DNA of 64,000 nt from Flavobacteriales bacterium (lineage in GTDB: Bacteria; Bacteroidota; Bacteroidia; Flavobacteriales_D; Sanyastnellaceae), in NCBI GenBank assembly GCA_018402085.1, contig JAGYJM010000002.1, forward strand, positions 930,001 through 994,000, given 5' to 3'. Below, piece after piece: positions 26,622 to 35,394 of this stretch. The notes below the pieces were generated by a model that was not told where the DNA came from, searched no databases, and was given only the letters and a program-made list of their open reading frames with translations. The translations under genes and the position numbers were made by a program. How positions within the stretch are numbered: the first letter of the stretch is position 1; each line of letters begins with the position of its first letter.

Positions 26622-29600
26622 CTACGGATTGAGCTTGAACAATTCGCCGAGGCTGTCAAACTCTTCTTCATAAACGATGCCAACTCCTTGTGTATAATTG
26701 CTTTGCTGGGTGTTGGCAAGTTCAAACTGGTTTGAGGCATTATAGACGATGAGTCGGATTTTGCCTTCGGGGGTAACCATATACTCAAGGCGCAGGTCAC
26801 CGATCAGGTTGTTCGGGTTTTCTCCACTGCCTGGATTTTGCGCCTGAGAAACACCAAAGTTGCCAGTCACGAGCAGGCGATCATTGAAAAGCTGCGTAGA
26901 GAGCGCCACTGCGAGTTCTTCATTAGTCAGCTGGTCTCCGGGTGAGTAGTTCACACCGATGTCAAAATCGTCGCTGATTTGGGAGAGCCAGTTGCTGAGC
27001 TGAGACGAAAGCACCTCTGTGCTGTTTTCGGCAAGACCGATGCTGGTATTGGTTTTTGAGATATCAGGAGGGGATATGAAGCGTCTGAGCACCAATAGAG
27101 CAAAGGCCTGGCGATTCATTTCCTGCTCGTTACTGATTACGCTTTGTACGCGCCCCCTGGTCAGCTCATCCGCTGTCGGTAAATCAATATCGAATTGAAT
27201 CCCCGGATTCATCAGGTTACCATCGAGGTTCATGATGAGGTTGACCGGTATGCGCTGCGCATAGCGTTGTGATTCACCGGGCATCAGTTCATTCACGGAG
27301 GTGTTCACCCGATAGAGCGCCTGCAGGTCAATGTCTGCGGCCAGCGGGTCGCCATACCAGGAGATTCGTCCGCCCGGAACAACTTCAAACGCCTTATTGA
27401 TCAGGTTTTTGAGGGTGAACAGATAGCGGCCTTCAGTGAGCTCAACATCGCCGTACATATTGAAGGTGCTGAGGTTGTTGATCCCCATGGTGATATGTCC
27501 CTTGCCCCGGCCATTAATTTCATCCCCGACAAGTTCATCAAAGACAATCCTGAAGCGCGCATCGGTAGTAATGTCTAGCTCGAAATTGAGCGAAATTCCA
27601 GAGAGGTCAATTTTTTCTTCTTCGGGTTCTGTATTGCTGCGGTTTACGAAGGTGATGAATTCTTCAAAAGAGATCTCTTCGGTGCCGCCAAGAGGAAGTA
27701 CAAACTGGGTGTTAGGACCGGTAGCGGCATTGATATCGATTTCGAGGTTGTCTTCAGTTCCAAAAACGCTGATATAACCACGAGCGTATGCTTTTCCGTA
27801 ATAGAGGCTATTGTCTTCTTCAGTGGTATTGAGGCACAAGAACGGCTGCGTCTCCATGTCGAGGTACACATCGAAGTTCCAGTCGGTGAAGTTGTTATGT
27901 ACGATGGTGCCTGCGGCGAATGCCTCATTGCCGTCTTCGTCACGTACCGGGAAATCAAGCCAAAAGGCATCCGGGAAGATCTCTGCTTCTTCTTCAAAAT
28001 AGTAGCGGGTATTCAGGTATTCTACGAGTAAGCTGGCCTCAGTAAACTGTGTCACTCCTTCAAGGCGGGGTTTGCCGGGGGTGCCCGTGATGGCAATTTC
28101 ACCCGACATGAGGCCGGTGATGTCTGATATTCCTTCGTCTATGAAGGCGTTAACGAAGGCAAGGGGGAGCTCATCCAGAGAACACAGCAGGTCAAGGGGT
28201 GAACGCTCTCGGTCAGGGTAGTAGTAGCCGGAGAACACAGCGTTTTTCTCTTTTTCACGTTCGATCTCTCCGCCAATGCGTAACCTGCGCTCCTCATCGA
28301 GCCAGACGCTCTCTGCGCAGATGTCACCAATATAGTATTCGTTTAGTCCGTAATCGAGAACCGTAATATCGCTGCTGATTAAGGGGTCAGCGTAAGCATT
28401 CTGCAAGGTTACCCGCCCCGTCATCATCCCTTCTTGTTTCAGTCCGGATGTCGCAAGAAGGGTGTTGAGAAATGCCAGATTGAAGCCTTCGGCATCGATG
28501 TTGAGCGCAGAGCGCGGACGTTCATTTACATCGCCATCTACTTTTAGAAAGGCATTGTTATACCCGAGATGGAAACGATCTACGCTGAAATTTCGTCCGT
28601 CAACGGATACGAATGCGGTGTCTTGAAGTGTCCACGGACGATCATCAAACCATAAGGTAGCATTGCTCAGAACGTTGTCAAAGCTTGTGTTTCCTTTCAC
28701 GATTGACCGGGCAGCGAGGTCACCGCGAATGAGGTCTTGCGCACGACCCCATGCCAGGTTGGTGTATACGGTATCTGATTCATTGCGGGCATCGAGGCTG
28801 ACGGATCGAAAAGAGCTTTGTTTTTTTTGTTGCCCAAGCGCTAAGTTCTCGACCAGAAGGGTGAGGTACAAAGATTCATCCGGGTGGCTGATGTCAAGTA
28901 AGACCGTGTCAAGGGCAACTTCGCCCCAGGCAATGTGGTCACTTGTGAAGAGCATTTCGAAGTCTTCCGTTTGGTCATTCATCGTCAGCTCGAAGCGTGA
29001 TCCGCTGCTTAGCTCCATGTCTGGCAAGAATACTTTCGATACCAGCTCAAAGTTGTGCACTTTGAGTACAAGGGAGAAGTCTTCACGCGCATACTGCTTT
29101 TGATCAGGCGTTTCATATTGAGGAATGATATCGGCAACGATCTGACGAACGGCAGATTCAATACCCTTGAAATTGAACTTTCCTTCAAGCCGCCCGGAAG
29201 CCACGTCTGACTCCAGGATGAACAGTTTTCTTCCATCGATCTGATTGAGCTCCAGAGACAAGGTATCCACGGGATATTCAGCTTTTGACGTGCAAAAAAG
29301 CAGGTCGCTTGCAGTGATATTGCCATTAATGGTATTCAGGTCAAGGCCGGTAGCTTGCATGTTGAAGTCTCCGCTGATCGCTGTATAGTCATTGAGTTCG
29401 GCAAGGTTCAGCGCCATAGGGTTCAGATGGCTAACCGACGCGAAAAAGTCGAGTTCAGGAAGTTCATGGCGAAAGTCAATCAGCCCGTCAAAGAACAATT
29501 GCACGTTCTCGTCATTGAGGTTGATCTCACCACTGAAATAATTTTCGCGGAAGGCACCGTTGGCGTTCATGTCGGTGTAAGTATAGTTTTGTAGCTCAAG

Positions 29601-31043
29601 CGAGGTGACTTGCCCTTCAATAGTCGCATTGAGTTCATCACGCGTCAGACCTCGACCGTCTATCACTACGTTTGAACTGACTTTCCCTACCGCCGTGGTG
29701 AGGTAAAAGGCTCCAAGGTCAAAGCCGATCGTTTCGAGCTCGCCCCGATATTCATACGTGGAAGAGCTCTCGCTGAGTTGAATATCTGAGCGCACATCAC
29801 CTATGTCAGTGCGAAGGGTTCCGAAGGCTACGAAGTCATTAAGGAAGCCGGTGAACTTGCCGCTAAACTCCATATCACCCAACTGGTAAAAATTTTTCGG
29901 TGTCTGAAGCAGGTTCTGCTGATCGAAAGGAGGCAGAGGAATGCGGTCAAGCTCACTTTTGACCCCGTGGAGCTCCTGTACGTTGAGGTCAATGAAGGTC
30001 TGTTCAATGTTGGGCAACCCCGCCATGTCAATGCGCCCTCTGAACCAGGTGTGATCGTCAATACCAATGAAAAGCCTTCGGCCCTTCAAATTGCTGACTG
30101 TGCCACGAACGCTTCCGTCAACCGAGATCTTGCGGTTGAGCCCGTTGAGTTCTCTGCTGAAGAGTGCTATGTCTCTGAAGTCTACCACTGAGCTGTCAAA
30201 CACGGCTTCCATGTTGACTTTACTGATGAAACTGTTGTAGTCTCGCCATCCCGAGCTGCGCAATCCGAACATCCCGTTCAACTCGGTTCCGGGAGTGCGA
30301 AGGGTCATGCCTTCGAGGGTCAGGCTGTCGTTCTTCATCGTGAAGGCACCTGAGAGTTCTTTCAAATCGAATCCTGCAGACGCTCTGAAGTGCAGCTTCT
30401 CGATGGTTGCCCGTATATTTTCTCCCGATAGCTGCAGGTCGCTCACCGAGAGTCCGATACTGTCAAGGTCAATATGATTGAAATCGACCAGATCCTCAAC
30501 CGGTTTTTTATTGCCATCATGAAAGCGGAATGCGCCATTGTGGATTTCGGTGCGGTAGAAAAAGATTTCGGGCTGCGAACCTTCACTTGAGTTGCTGTCA
30601 GCTGCAAAATGCTTCAGCAGCCGATCAAGGTTGGTCAGCGAATCTCCCTCTGCCACACGCAAACGAAAGTCCGGCTCTCTCAATAAAAGCTTACGTCCGT
30701 GAATGGCTCCCTCAAGCCATGATTGCCCTATGCCGCTCATCGAAATTTCGCGGCTGGTGAGCAGCGTATCGCCTTCAGGAGCGATGGCATGTACCTTTTC
30801 AAGCACCACTTCAAGCGGAAAGCGCAAGTCTACTTTCCCGATACCGAGGTCATAGCCGGTTTGCTGCTCCACGGGCACAATGAGGCGATTGATGAGATAG
30901 GTTTGCACAGGGGGCAGTTGCAGCACAATCCATAGTGCAATCAGCACCAGTATTGCATAGGTCATCACTCGCAAGAGTATCCGGCCTGTTTTTCTTAAGA
31001 TATGCGTAAACTGCTTCAAATAGCGCGGGTTCTGCTTAAGCAA
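26622..31043 (-). CDS. tamB: TamB-like translocation and assembly module protein
   Basis: Large envelope protein of about 1470 residues that, by analogy with TamB/YtfN, is anchored in the inner membrane and spans the periplasm to help insert outer-membrane proteins or move lipids. It has one N-terminal hydrophobic helix (about residues 28-45, TYAILVLIALWIVLQLPPVQTYL), a long series of beta-strand repeats, and a C-terminal DUF490 domain (from about residue 1080) with LTEGRYLFTLKNLINKAFEVVPGG, TRGRVQSVISNEQEMNRQAFALLVL and a conserved closing strand block. No ATG lies upstream of the helix: the only options are TTG at 31043 or 31019, or an ATG at 30965 inside the helix region. I list the longest. 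It is divergent from tsaD, an arrangement common in Bacteroidota. Confidence 0.88.
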   Translation of the reverse strand: MLKQNPRYLKQFTHILRKTGRILLRVMTYAILVLIALWIVLQLPPVQTYLINRLIVPVEQQTGYDLGIGKVDLRFPLEVVLEKVHAIAPEGDTLLTSREISMSGIGQSWLEGAIHGRKLLLREPDFRLRVAEGDSLTNLDRLLKHFAADSNSSEGSQPEIFFYRTEIHNGAFRFHDGNKKPVEDLVDFNHIDLDSIGLSVSDLQLSGENIRATIEKLHFRASAGFDLKELSGAFTMKNDSLTLEGMTLRTPGTELNGMFGLRSSGWRDYNSFISKVNMEAVFDSSVVDFRDIALFSRELNGLNRKISVDGSVRGTVSNLKGRRLFIGIDDHTWFRGRIDMAGLPNIEQTFIDLNVQELHGVKSELDRIPLPPFDQQNLLQTPKNFYQLGDMEFSGKFTGFLNDFVAFGTLRTDIGDVRSDIQLSESSSTYEYRGELETIGFDLGAFYLTTAVGKVSSNVVIDGRGLTRDELNATIEGQVTSLELQNYTYTDMNANGAFRENYFSGEINLNDENVQLFFDGLIDFRHELPELDFFASVSHLNPMALNLAELNDYTAISGDFNMQATGLDLNTINGNITASDLLFCTSKAEYPVDTLSLELNQIDGRKLFILESDVASGRLEGKFNFKGIESAVRQIVADIIPQYETPDQKQYAREDFSLVLKVHNFELVSKVFLPDMELSSGSRFELTMNDQTEDFEMLFTSDHIAWGEVALDTVLLDISHPDESLYLTLLVENLALGQQKKQSSFRSVSLDARNESDTVYTNLAWGRAQDLIRGDLAARSIVKGNTSFDNVLSNATLWFDDRPWTLQDTAFVSVDGRNFSVDRFHLGYNNAFLKVDGDVNERPRSALNIDAEGFNLAFLNTLLATSGLKQEGMMTGRVTLQNAYADPLISSDITVLDYGLNEYYIGDICAESVWLDEERRLRIGGEIEREKEKNAVFSGYYYPDRERSPLDLLCSLDELPLAFVNAFIDEGISDITGLMSGEIAITGTPGKPRLEGVTQFTEASLLVEYLNTRYYFEEEAEIFPDAFWLDFPVRDEDGNEAFAAGTIVHNNFTDWNFDVYLDMETQPFLCLNTTEEDNSLYYGKAYARGYISVFGTEDNLEIDINAATGPNTQFVLPLGGTEEISFEEFITFVNRSNTEPEEEKIDLSGISLNFELDITTDARFRIVFDELVGDEINGRGKGHITMGINNLSTFNMYGDVELTEGRYLFTLKNLINKAFEVVPGGRISWYGDPLAADIDLQALYRVNTSVNELMPGESQRYAQRIPVNLIMNLDGNLMNPGIQFDIDLPTADELTRGRVQSVISNEQEMNRQAFALLVLRRFISPPDISKTNTSIGLAENSTEVLSSQLSNWLSQISDDFDIGVNYSPGDQLTNEELAVALSTQLFNDRLLVTGNFGVSQAQNPGSGENPNNLIGDLRLEYMVTPEGKIRLIVYNASNQFELANTQQSNYTQGVGIVYEEEFDSLGELFKLNP

Positions 31044-31061
31044 CGTAATTTAGCAACGCAA

Positions 31062-32132
31062 ATGTCGTACCATCCATCCAGATCCGAAAAGAACGAGTCA
31101 TTTCATGTTGATGACCGGCTGATGCTCGCTGTAGAGTCGAGTTGTGATGACACTTCGGCAGCGGTATTACGTGGCAATCGTGTCTTGAGCAACGTAACGG
31201 CGGGCCAACAGGTGCACGAAGAATATGGCGGGGTGGTTCCTGAACTTGCAAGCAGAGCGCATCAGTCTCATATTTTGCCGGTTGTTTTAAGCGCCCTGAA
31301 AAGGGCGGATGCGAACAAACACGACCTTGAAGCGATTGCCTACACGCGCGGCCCGGGCTTGCTCGGATCATTGCTCGTTGGCGCCTCTTTTGCTAAATCA
31401 CTTGCGCTCAGTTTACGGGTACCTCTGGTGGAGGTGCATCACATGCGTGCGCACATACTTGCGCATTTCATTGATGATGACCGTCAGCGTATTCCGGCAC
31501 TGCCGTTCTTATGCCTTACAGTTTCTGGGGGCCATACCCAGTTGGTGGTGGTTAAATCACCACTTGACATGGAGGTCATCGGCCAGACGCGCGACGACGC
31601 TGCCGGAGAGGCTTTTGATAAAATTGCCAAGATCATGGGGATGCCTTATCCGGGTGGACCGCTTATCGATCAGTATGCGCGCTCTGGAAATCCGGAGGCT
31701 TTCACTTTCGGTAAACCCAGGCTTGACGGCTTGGATTTTAGTTTCAGCGGACTAAAGACCTCGGTACTATATACCTTACAAAAGGCTGTAAGAGAGCATC
31801 CTGCTTTTGTAGAGGAGCATCGTGACGATCTGGCAGCATCCGTTCAGGCAACCATCATTGACATCCTGATGGATAAACTAGTACAGGCGGCTGAGCAGAC
31901 CGGTATTCGCCACATTGCCCTCGCCGGCGGAGTCAGTGCCAACAGTGGTTTACGTCAGGCACTGCGAATGGCAGGCGCGGCGAATGATTGGGAAGTGTAC
32001 ATCCCTGATTTCTCCTACTGTACGGATAATGCGGCGATGATTGGCATGGCCGGACAGCTTCAACTGGCCGTGGGAATGACATCAGGTTTGGGTAATGCGC
32101 CCGATGCCCGTTGGCCTTTTGCAATGGGCTGA
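31062..32132 (+). CDS. tsaD: tRNA N6-adenosine threonylcarbamoyltransferase TsaD
   Basis: Transfers the threonylcarbamoyl group to A37 of ANN-decoding tRNAs, with TsaB and TsaE. The protein is about 356 residues in the ASKHA/Kae1 fold. Motifs: LAVESSCDDTSAAVLRG at the start, the metal-binding HHMRAHILAHF, LCLTVSGGHTQLVVV, GRTRDDAAGEAFDK-like GQTRDDAAGEAFDKIAK, FSFSGLKTSV and IALAGGVSANSGLR. Another ATG lies 20 codons on, right before LAVESSC, and could be the true start. A CATC/GATG hairpin repeat lies in frame and encodes ALKRADA in a segment that varies between TsaD proteins. The gene is divergent from tamB. Confidence 0.95.
   Translation: MSYHPSRSEKNESFHVDDRLMLAVESSCDDTSAAVLRGNRVLSNVTAGQQVHEEYGGVVPELASRAHQSHILPVVLSALKRADANKHDLEAIAYTRGPGLLGSLLVGASFAKSLALSLRVPLVEVHHMRAHILAHFIDDDRQRIPALPFLCLTVSGGHTQLVVVKSPLDMEVIGQTRDDAAGEAFDKIAKIMGMPYPGGPLIDQYARSGNPEAFTFGKPRLDGLDFSFSGLKTSVLYTLQKAVREHPAFVEEHRDDLAASVQATIIDILMDKLVQAAEQTGIRHIALAGGVSANSGLRQALRMAGAANDWEVYIPDFSYCTDNAAMIGMAGQLQLAVGMTSGLGNAPDARWPFAMG
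31293..31313 (+). repeat. CATC/GATG-hairpin repeat inside tsaD
   Basis: CGCCCTGAAAAGGGCGGATG followed by C; the same 20-mer is present in the spacer at 16785. In frame it encodes ALKRADA. Confidence 0.85.
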
Positions 32133-32139
32133 GCCTTGC

Positions 32140-32559
32140 TCAGGCCTCTTGCAGTGCTTCTTCTTCGACGTAATTTTCGAGGGGTTCCCAATAGGTTTTT
32201 CTCCAGGCATCTGTGAGCCATCCATCATGGCTTTCGGGCACGCCGAGATGATTCAGGCTGAGTCGTGTTCCTCCGTCTTCTGTTTTTTCAAGCCGGATAT
32301 CAACCGTGGTGAAGTGGTTGCGGGGCAGCTTACGGTGCGTCCATGCCAATACAATTCGCTTGTGCTTGATCAATCGAAGAAAATATCCTTTATGCCCGTT
32401 ATTGCAGAAGGCAAACTCGCCACCTTCTACCGGATCAATCGTTGCCGACTTCTGTGTGAAAGCCGCGTGCTTTTGTTGGTCAAGCAGCAGGTTGTACACG
32501 TCAGACGGACGAGCTTTGATCTGCACGACTTGAAAGATATTGGCAGTTCTTAGCATCAT
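32140..32559 (-). CDS. SRPBCC/AHSA1-like protein
   Basis: A 139-residue START-like helix-grip protein expected to bind a hydrophobic ligand or a chaperone. The pattern fits AHSA1-type members: VVQIKARPSDVYNLLLDQQKHAAFTQ at the start, EGGEFAFCNNGHKGYFLRLIKHKRIVLAW in the middle and GWLTDAWRKTYWEPLENYV at the end. The ligand is unknown. It ends 8 bases from the convergent tsaD. Two adjacent ATG codons open the gene. Confidence 0.87.
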   Translation of the reverse strand: MMLRTANIFQVVQIKARPSDVYNLLLDQQKHAAFTQKSATIDPVEGGEFAFCNNGHKGYFLRLIKHKRIVLAWTHRKLPRNHFTTVDIRLEKTEDGGTRLSLNHLGVPESHDGWLTDAWRKTYWEPLENYVEEEALQEA

Positions 32560-32723
32560 AATTCCGGTGTTTGATATGTCGAATGTAGAAAGTTCATTCC
32601 TGAATACCCAACATCAAATGTTAAGATTCGAATCCGGTGAAAAGTGAGTTCACACCTTGAAAATTCGACCAATCTGTTGTGTTAGTCGATTGATGAATAG
32701 GCACTAAAGACCAAGGGGGGAAA

Positions 32724-34244
32724 TCAGTAGCCGAAGTGCCGGCGTACTTTCGTTTCGAGTTTTCGTCTGTACTCCTGCTGCAGCCAGGTGAGATAGCTTT
32801 CGGTGGTCTTGGAGATACAGTATGAATAGTGCTTGACCCGGTATTCAATGTCTTTTTCTAGAATACTGATAAGCTCAAGGCCGTCCCAGAGTTCTTCTGA
32901 ATTATCAGTGATCATTTTGACATGGTCATCAATGCACGCATCGATGACAGCACGCGGACGCTCGCCTTCGCGGGTTAGTCTGACGTAGGTTTCTTTGACA
33001 TTGAACTCTCCAAGATTGGTGTTGGGGAAGAGCTGCTTGACATCGTCAGGCATTTCGTAAACGAACTCCTTCTCGATCTCCTCGTCACTGTAAAGCCCAT
33101 CAATGTATGCATTCGGAGCCTTGAAGATTTCCTGCCAATCGACGTGTGAGTCCCACAACCCAAACCGGCGTGCATTGTTGCCAAGGTCAATGACGTTAAA
33201 GTTTTTCTTACTCGGCAAAACACGAGAGCCACGCCCGATCATCTGATGGTAGAGCGTCAGTGATTTGGTGGCGCGGTTCAGAATAATGGTGCGCACGTCG
33301 GGTTCGTCGAACCCCGTGGTCAGAATAGAGACCGAAGTGAGAATCGCATCCGATTTTTCGTGAAACCAGGTCAGGATATCTTCACGTTCTTTCTCGCTGT
33401 GTGTGTTGTCGAGGTGACGGATCTCATAGCCGGCATCTTTGAAAAGGTGAAAGACCTGCAGACTGGTATTGATCCCATTGTTGAAGATCAGTGTTTTCGT
33501 TCCTTTCGCCTTTTCTTCATAAGCATAGAGCAACTTCTCCTGCATGAAGTAATTTCCGTACAGGCGCTCCGATGAGCTGACGGTGTAGTCGCCATTGATG
33601 CCTACTTTTAGTGAGCGCAGGCTGACGTCATAGCTGTACGAGTTGGCCTTTGCCAGAAAACCACGACTGACCAGGCTCTTGATAGATTCGCCCACGATCA
33701 GCTCCCGGTAATTGTCTTTCAGCGGAAGCTTGATGTTTGAACTAAGCGGCGTGGCAGTGACTCCGAGAATAATCTGTTCTTCAAAAAACTTGAACAGCTT
33801 ACGGAATGAATTGTAGTGTGCTTCGTCAATAACAATCAACCCGAGATCTTTGAAATCTATGCGCTCGTCGTTTAGGCGGTTGTTCAACGTCTCGACCATG
33901 GCCACGAAACAGAGGTGCTCTTTTTCATCAGGTAGGTCTTTGACCTTGCTGTTGATGATTTTATTACTCACCCCGATGTCATCAAGCATCCGGCTCGTTT
34001 GTCCGAGAAGCTCCACGCGGTGAGTAAGAATGAGCACTTTTTTACGAGTCTCAAGGATATAGCGCTTTGCGATTTCAGAAAAAATCACAGTTTTTCCTCC
34101 TCCGGTTGGCAGTTGGAAGAGCAGGTTGTAGCTTGTAGGGAACTTTCGAATGCGCTCGAAGATGCTGTCAATCGCATCTACTTGATAGTCATACAGCTTC
34201 TTTCCTTCGCTTTTCTCGAGCTTTTCGATGAGGGGTTTGATCAT
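32724..34244 (-). CDS. Superfamily 2 DEAD/DEAH helicase
   Basis: ATP-dependent nucleic-acid helicase or translocase of 506 residues, cytoplasmic. Visible motifs: Walker A in LFQLPTGGGKTVIFSEIA, Ia-like ILTHRVELLGQT, Walker B LIVIDEAHYNSFR, motif III GVTATPLSS, motif V-like SILTTGFDEPDV, and motif VI LYHQMIGRGSRVLP. It resembles the helicase half of type I/III restriction systems and UvrB-like helicases but has no nuclease or methylase partner here. The C-terminal 140 residues are not a domain I recognise. A TTG 10 codons upstream is possible; the ATG fits a good promoter 28 bases upstream. It may be a housekeeping helicase; a defence role is only speculative. Confidence 0.88.
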   Translation of the reverse strand: MIKPLIEKLEKSEGKKLYDYQVDAIDSIFERIRKFPTSYNLLFQLPTGGGKTVIFSEIAKRYILETRKKVLILTHRVELLGQTSRMLDDIGVSNKIINSKVKDLPDEKEHLCFVAMVETLNNRLNDERIDFKDLGLIVIDEAHYNSFRKLFKFFEEQIILGVTATPLSSNIKLPLKDNYRELIVGESIKSLVSRGFLAKANSYSYDVSLRSLKVGINGDYTVSSSERLYGNYFMQEKLLYAYEEKAKGTKTLIFNNGINTSLQVFHLFKDAGYEIRHLDNTHSEKEREDILTWFHEKSDAILTSVSILTTGFDEPDVRTIILNRATKSLTLYHQMIGRGSRVLPSKKNFNVIDLGNNARRFGLWDSHVDWQEIFKAPNAYIDGLYSDEEIEKEFVYEMPDDVKQLFPNTNLGEFNVKETYVRLTREGERPRAVIDACIDDHVKMITDNSEELWDGLELISILEKDIEYRVKHYSYCISKTTESYLTWLQQEYRRKLETKVRRHFGY

Positions 34245-34271
34245 TGAGATGACTCCACTTGGGTTGATTTG

Positions 34272-34302
34272 CAAAAGTACCCACTATAAAAGGTTATTGC
34301 AA
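34272..34302 (-). promoter_or_regulatory. Promoter of the helicase gene (TTG-N20-TACTTTTG)
   Basis: On the minus strand a TTG at 34302-34300 is followed after 20 bases by TACTTTTG (34279-34272), matching the Bacteroidota consensus at both elements. The box lies 27 bases before the helicase ATG. Confidence 0.7.
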
Positions 34303-34329
34303 AGTTCACCGCTGCGATTGCTACCTTCG
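34297..34329 (+). promoter_or_regulatory. Promoter of ung (TTG-N22-TACCTTCG)
   Basis: TTG at 34297-34299 and TACCTTCG at 34322-34329, 22 bases apart and 15 bases before the ung ATG. It directly abuts the -33 element of the divergent helicase promoter (shared TTGCAA). Confidence 0.5.
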
Positions 34330-34344
34330 CCTAAACGCCTGAAG

Positions 34345-35007
34345 ATGGATATTCGCATAGAATCAGGCTGGAAAGCCCAGTTATCGCGTGAGTTTGAAAA
34401 AGAGTACTTTCTGCAACTATCCAAATTTGTACGACAGGAATACGAGACTTATCACTGTTTTCCACCTCCGGCGGATATCTTCGCTGCCTTTAATCGATGC
34501 CCGTTTGACCAGACCCGCGTGGTGATCATTGGACAAGATCCGTACATCCGTCCGGATCAGGCTCACGGACTGTCTTTCTCGGTGCGAGACGGTATGGTTT
34601 TTCCACCTTCGTTAAGAAATATTCTAAAGGAGGTTGCTGAAGACACGGGCACAGAGTTACCGTTGTCAGGTGATCTATCGCGTTGGGCCGAGCAAGGAGT
34701 GTTGCTGCTCAATGCAACACTCACCGTGCGCGAAGGAGCGTCGGGCTCTCACCAGGGCAAAGGGTGGGAGACCTTCACCGATGCGGCCATACGGGCCATA
34801 AACGCGAAGGAAGAGCCGGTGGCCTTTTTACTTTGGGGGAGTTTTGCACAGAAAAAGGCCTCTTTCGTTGACACTGCTCGTCACCTCGTGTTGAAAGCAC
34901 CCCACCCATCACCTTTGTCTGCGCACCGCGGCTTTTTTGGGTCACGGCATTTCAGTATGACCAATCACTGGTTAAGCAAGCAAGGATTAACACCTGTTGT
35001 GTGGTAG
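34345..35007 (+). CDS. ung: Uracil-DNA glycosylase
   Basis: Removes uracil from DNA, opening base excision repair. At 220 residues it is standard family 1 length. The catalytic motif is GQDPY at residues 63-67 (VVIIGQDPYIRPDQAHGLSF), with LLNATLTVREG and the C-terminal HPSPLSAHRGFFGSRHF motif containing the second catalytic His. The reading frame is open further upstream through the helicase promoter, but the chosen ATG begins the conserved domain and follows a promoter-like pair. It is divergent from the helicase gene. Confidence 0.95.
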   Translation: MDIRIESGWKAQLSREFEKEYFLQLSKFVRQEYETYHCFPPPADIFAAFNRCPFDQTRVVIIGQDPYIRPDQAHGLSFSVRDGMVFPPSLRNILKEVAEDTGTELPLSGDLSRWAEQGVLLLNATLTVREGASGSHQGKGWETFTDAAIRAINAKEEPVAFLLWGSFAQKKASFVDTARHLVLKAPHPSPLSAHRGFFGSRHFSMTNHWLSKQGLTPVVW

Positions 35008-35012
35008 ATGTG

Positions 35013-35357
35013 ATGCTTAGCAATTACATTTGCAACGTGAAGCAGCAGTTCCGCACATATCTGGCGACAATGCTCGGATTGGTGGTATTCTCACTGAATG
35101 CCTATCTCACTGTGCATTACTTTGCGGAGCACTCGCATGATCATGAGCACGGTGATTACGCCCATGATCATGCGCACCATGATCATGAAGATTGTCCGGT
35201 ATGCGAATATGATTTCGCCGCATTCCTGCCTACGGGAAGCTTGTTGATTTATAACCTTCCGCTGTATGAAGGTATTCCTCAGAACGAAACACTTCCTGTG
35301 TTCATCCCGCGCTTTCGCGCGGATCTCCCAGACCTTCGCGGTCCGCCGGTGAGCTGA
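35013..35357 (+). CDS. Small His-rich exported or membrane-anchored protein
   Basis: About 114 residues. A hydrophobic segment (LATMLGLVVFSLNAYLTVHYF) is followed by a dense His/Asp cluster (EHSHDHEHGDYAHDHAHHDH) and a CPVC motif, then a hydrophobic stretch. Such clusters bind Zn, Ni or Cu ions. It directly precedes a TonB receptor and a His-rich lipoprotein, so a role in handling a transition metal, most likely zinc, is inferred. Possible starts: GTG at 35001, ATG at 35013, GTG at 35037 (gives KQQFR before the helix) or ATG at 35070; a TACATTTG box at 35025-35032 would favour one of the latter two. A CATC/GATG hairpin repeat lies near its end. Confidence 0.7.
   Translation: MLSNYICNVKQQFRTYLATMLGLVVFSLNAYLTVHYFAEHSHDHEHGDYAHDHAHHDHEDCPVCEYDFAAFLPTGSLLIYNLPLYEGIPQNETLPVFIPRFRADLPDLRGPPVS
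35303..35322 (+). repeat. CATC/GATG-hairpin repeat in the His-rich protein gene
   Basis: CATC then CCGCGC-TTTC-GCGCGG, a perfect 6-bp stem, encoding FIPRFRAD in frame. Confidence 0.7.
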
Positions 35358-35394
35358 ATACCCGACGTATTCACTCATTTCTTTTTCACATTCC

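Noticed and set aside
32724-34244. Restriction or phage-defence helicase
   Set aside because: No nuclease, methylase or other defence gene next to it, and its neighbours are housekeeping genes.
35025-35032. Promoter box TACATTTG at the start of the His-rich gene
   Set aside because: The TTG at 34997 is 25 bases away, beyond the usual 17-23; kept only as a note on the start choice.
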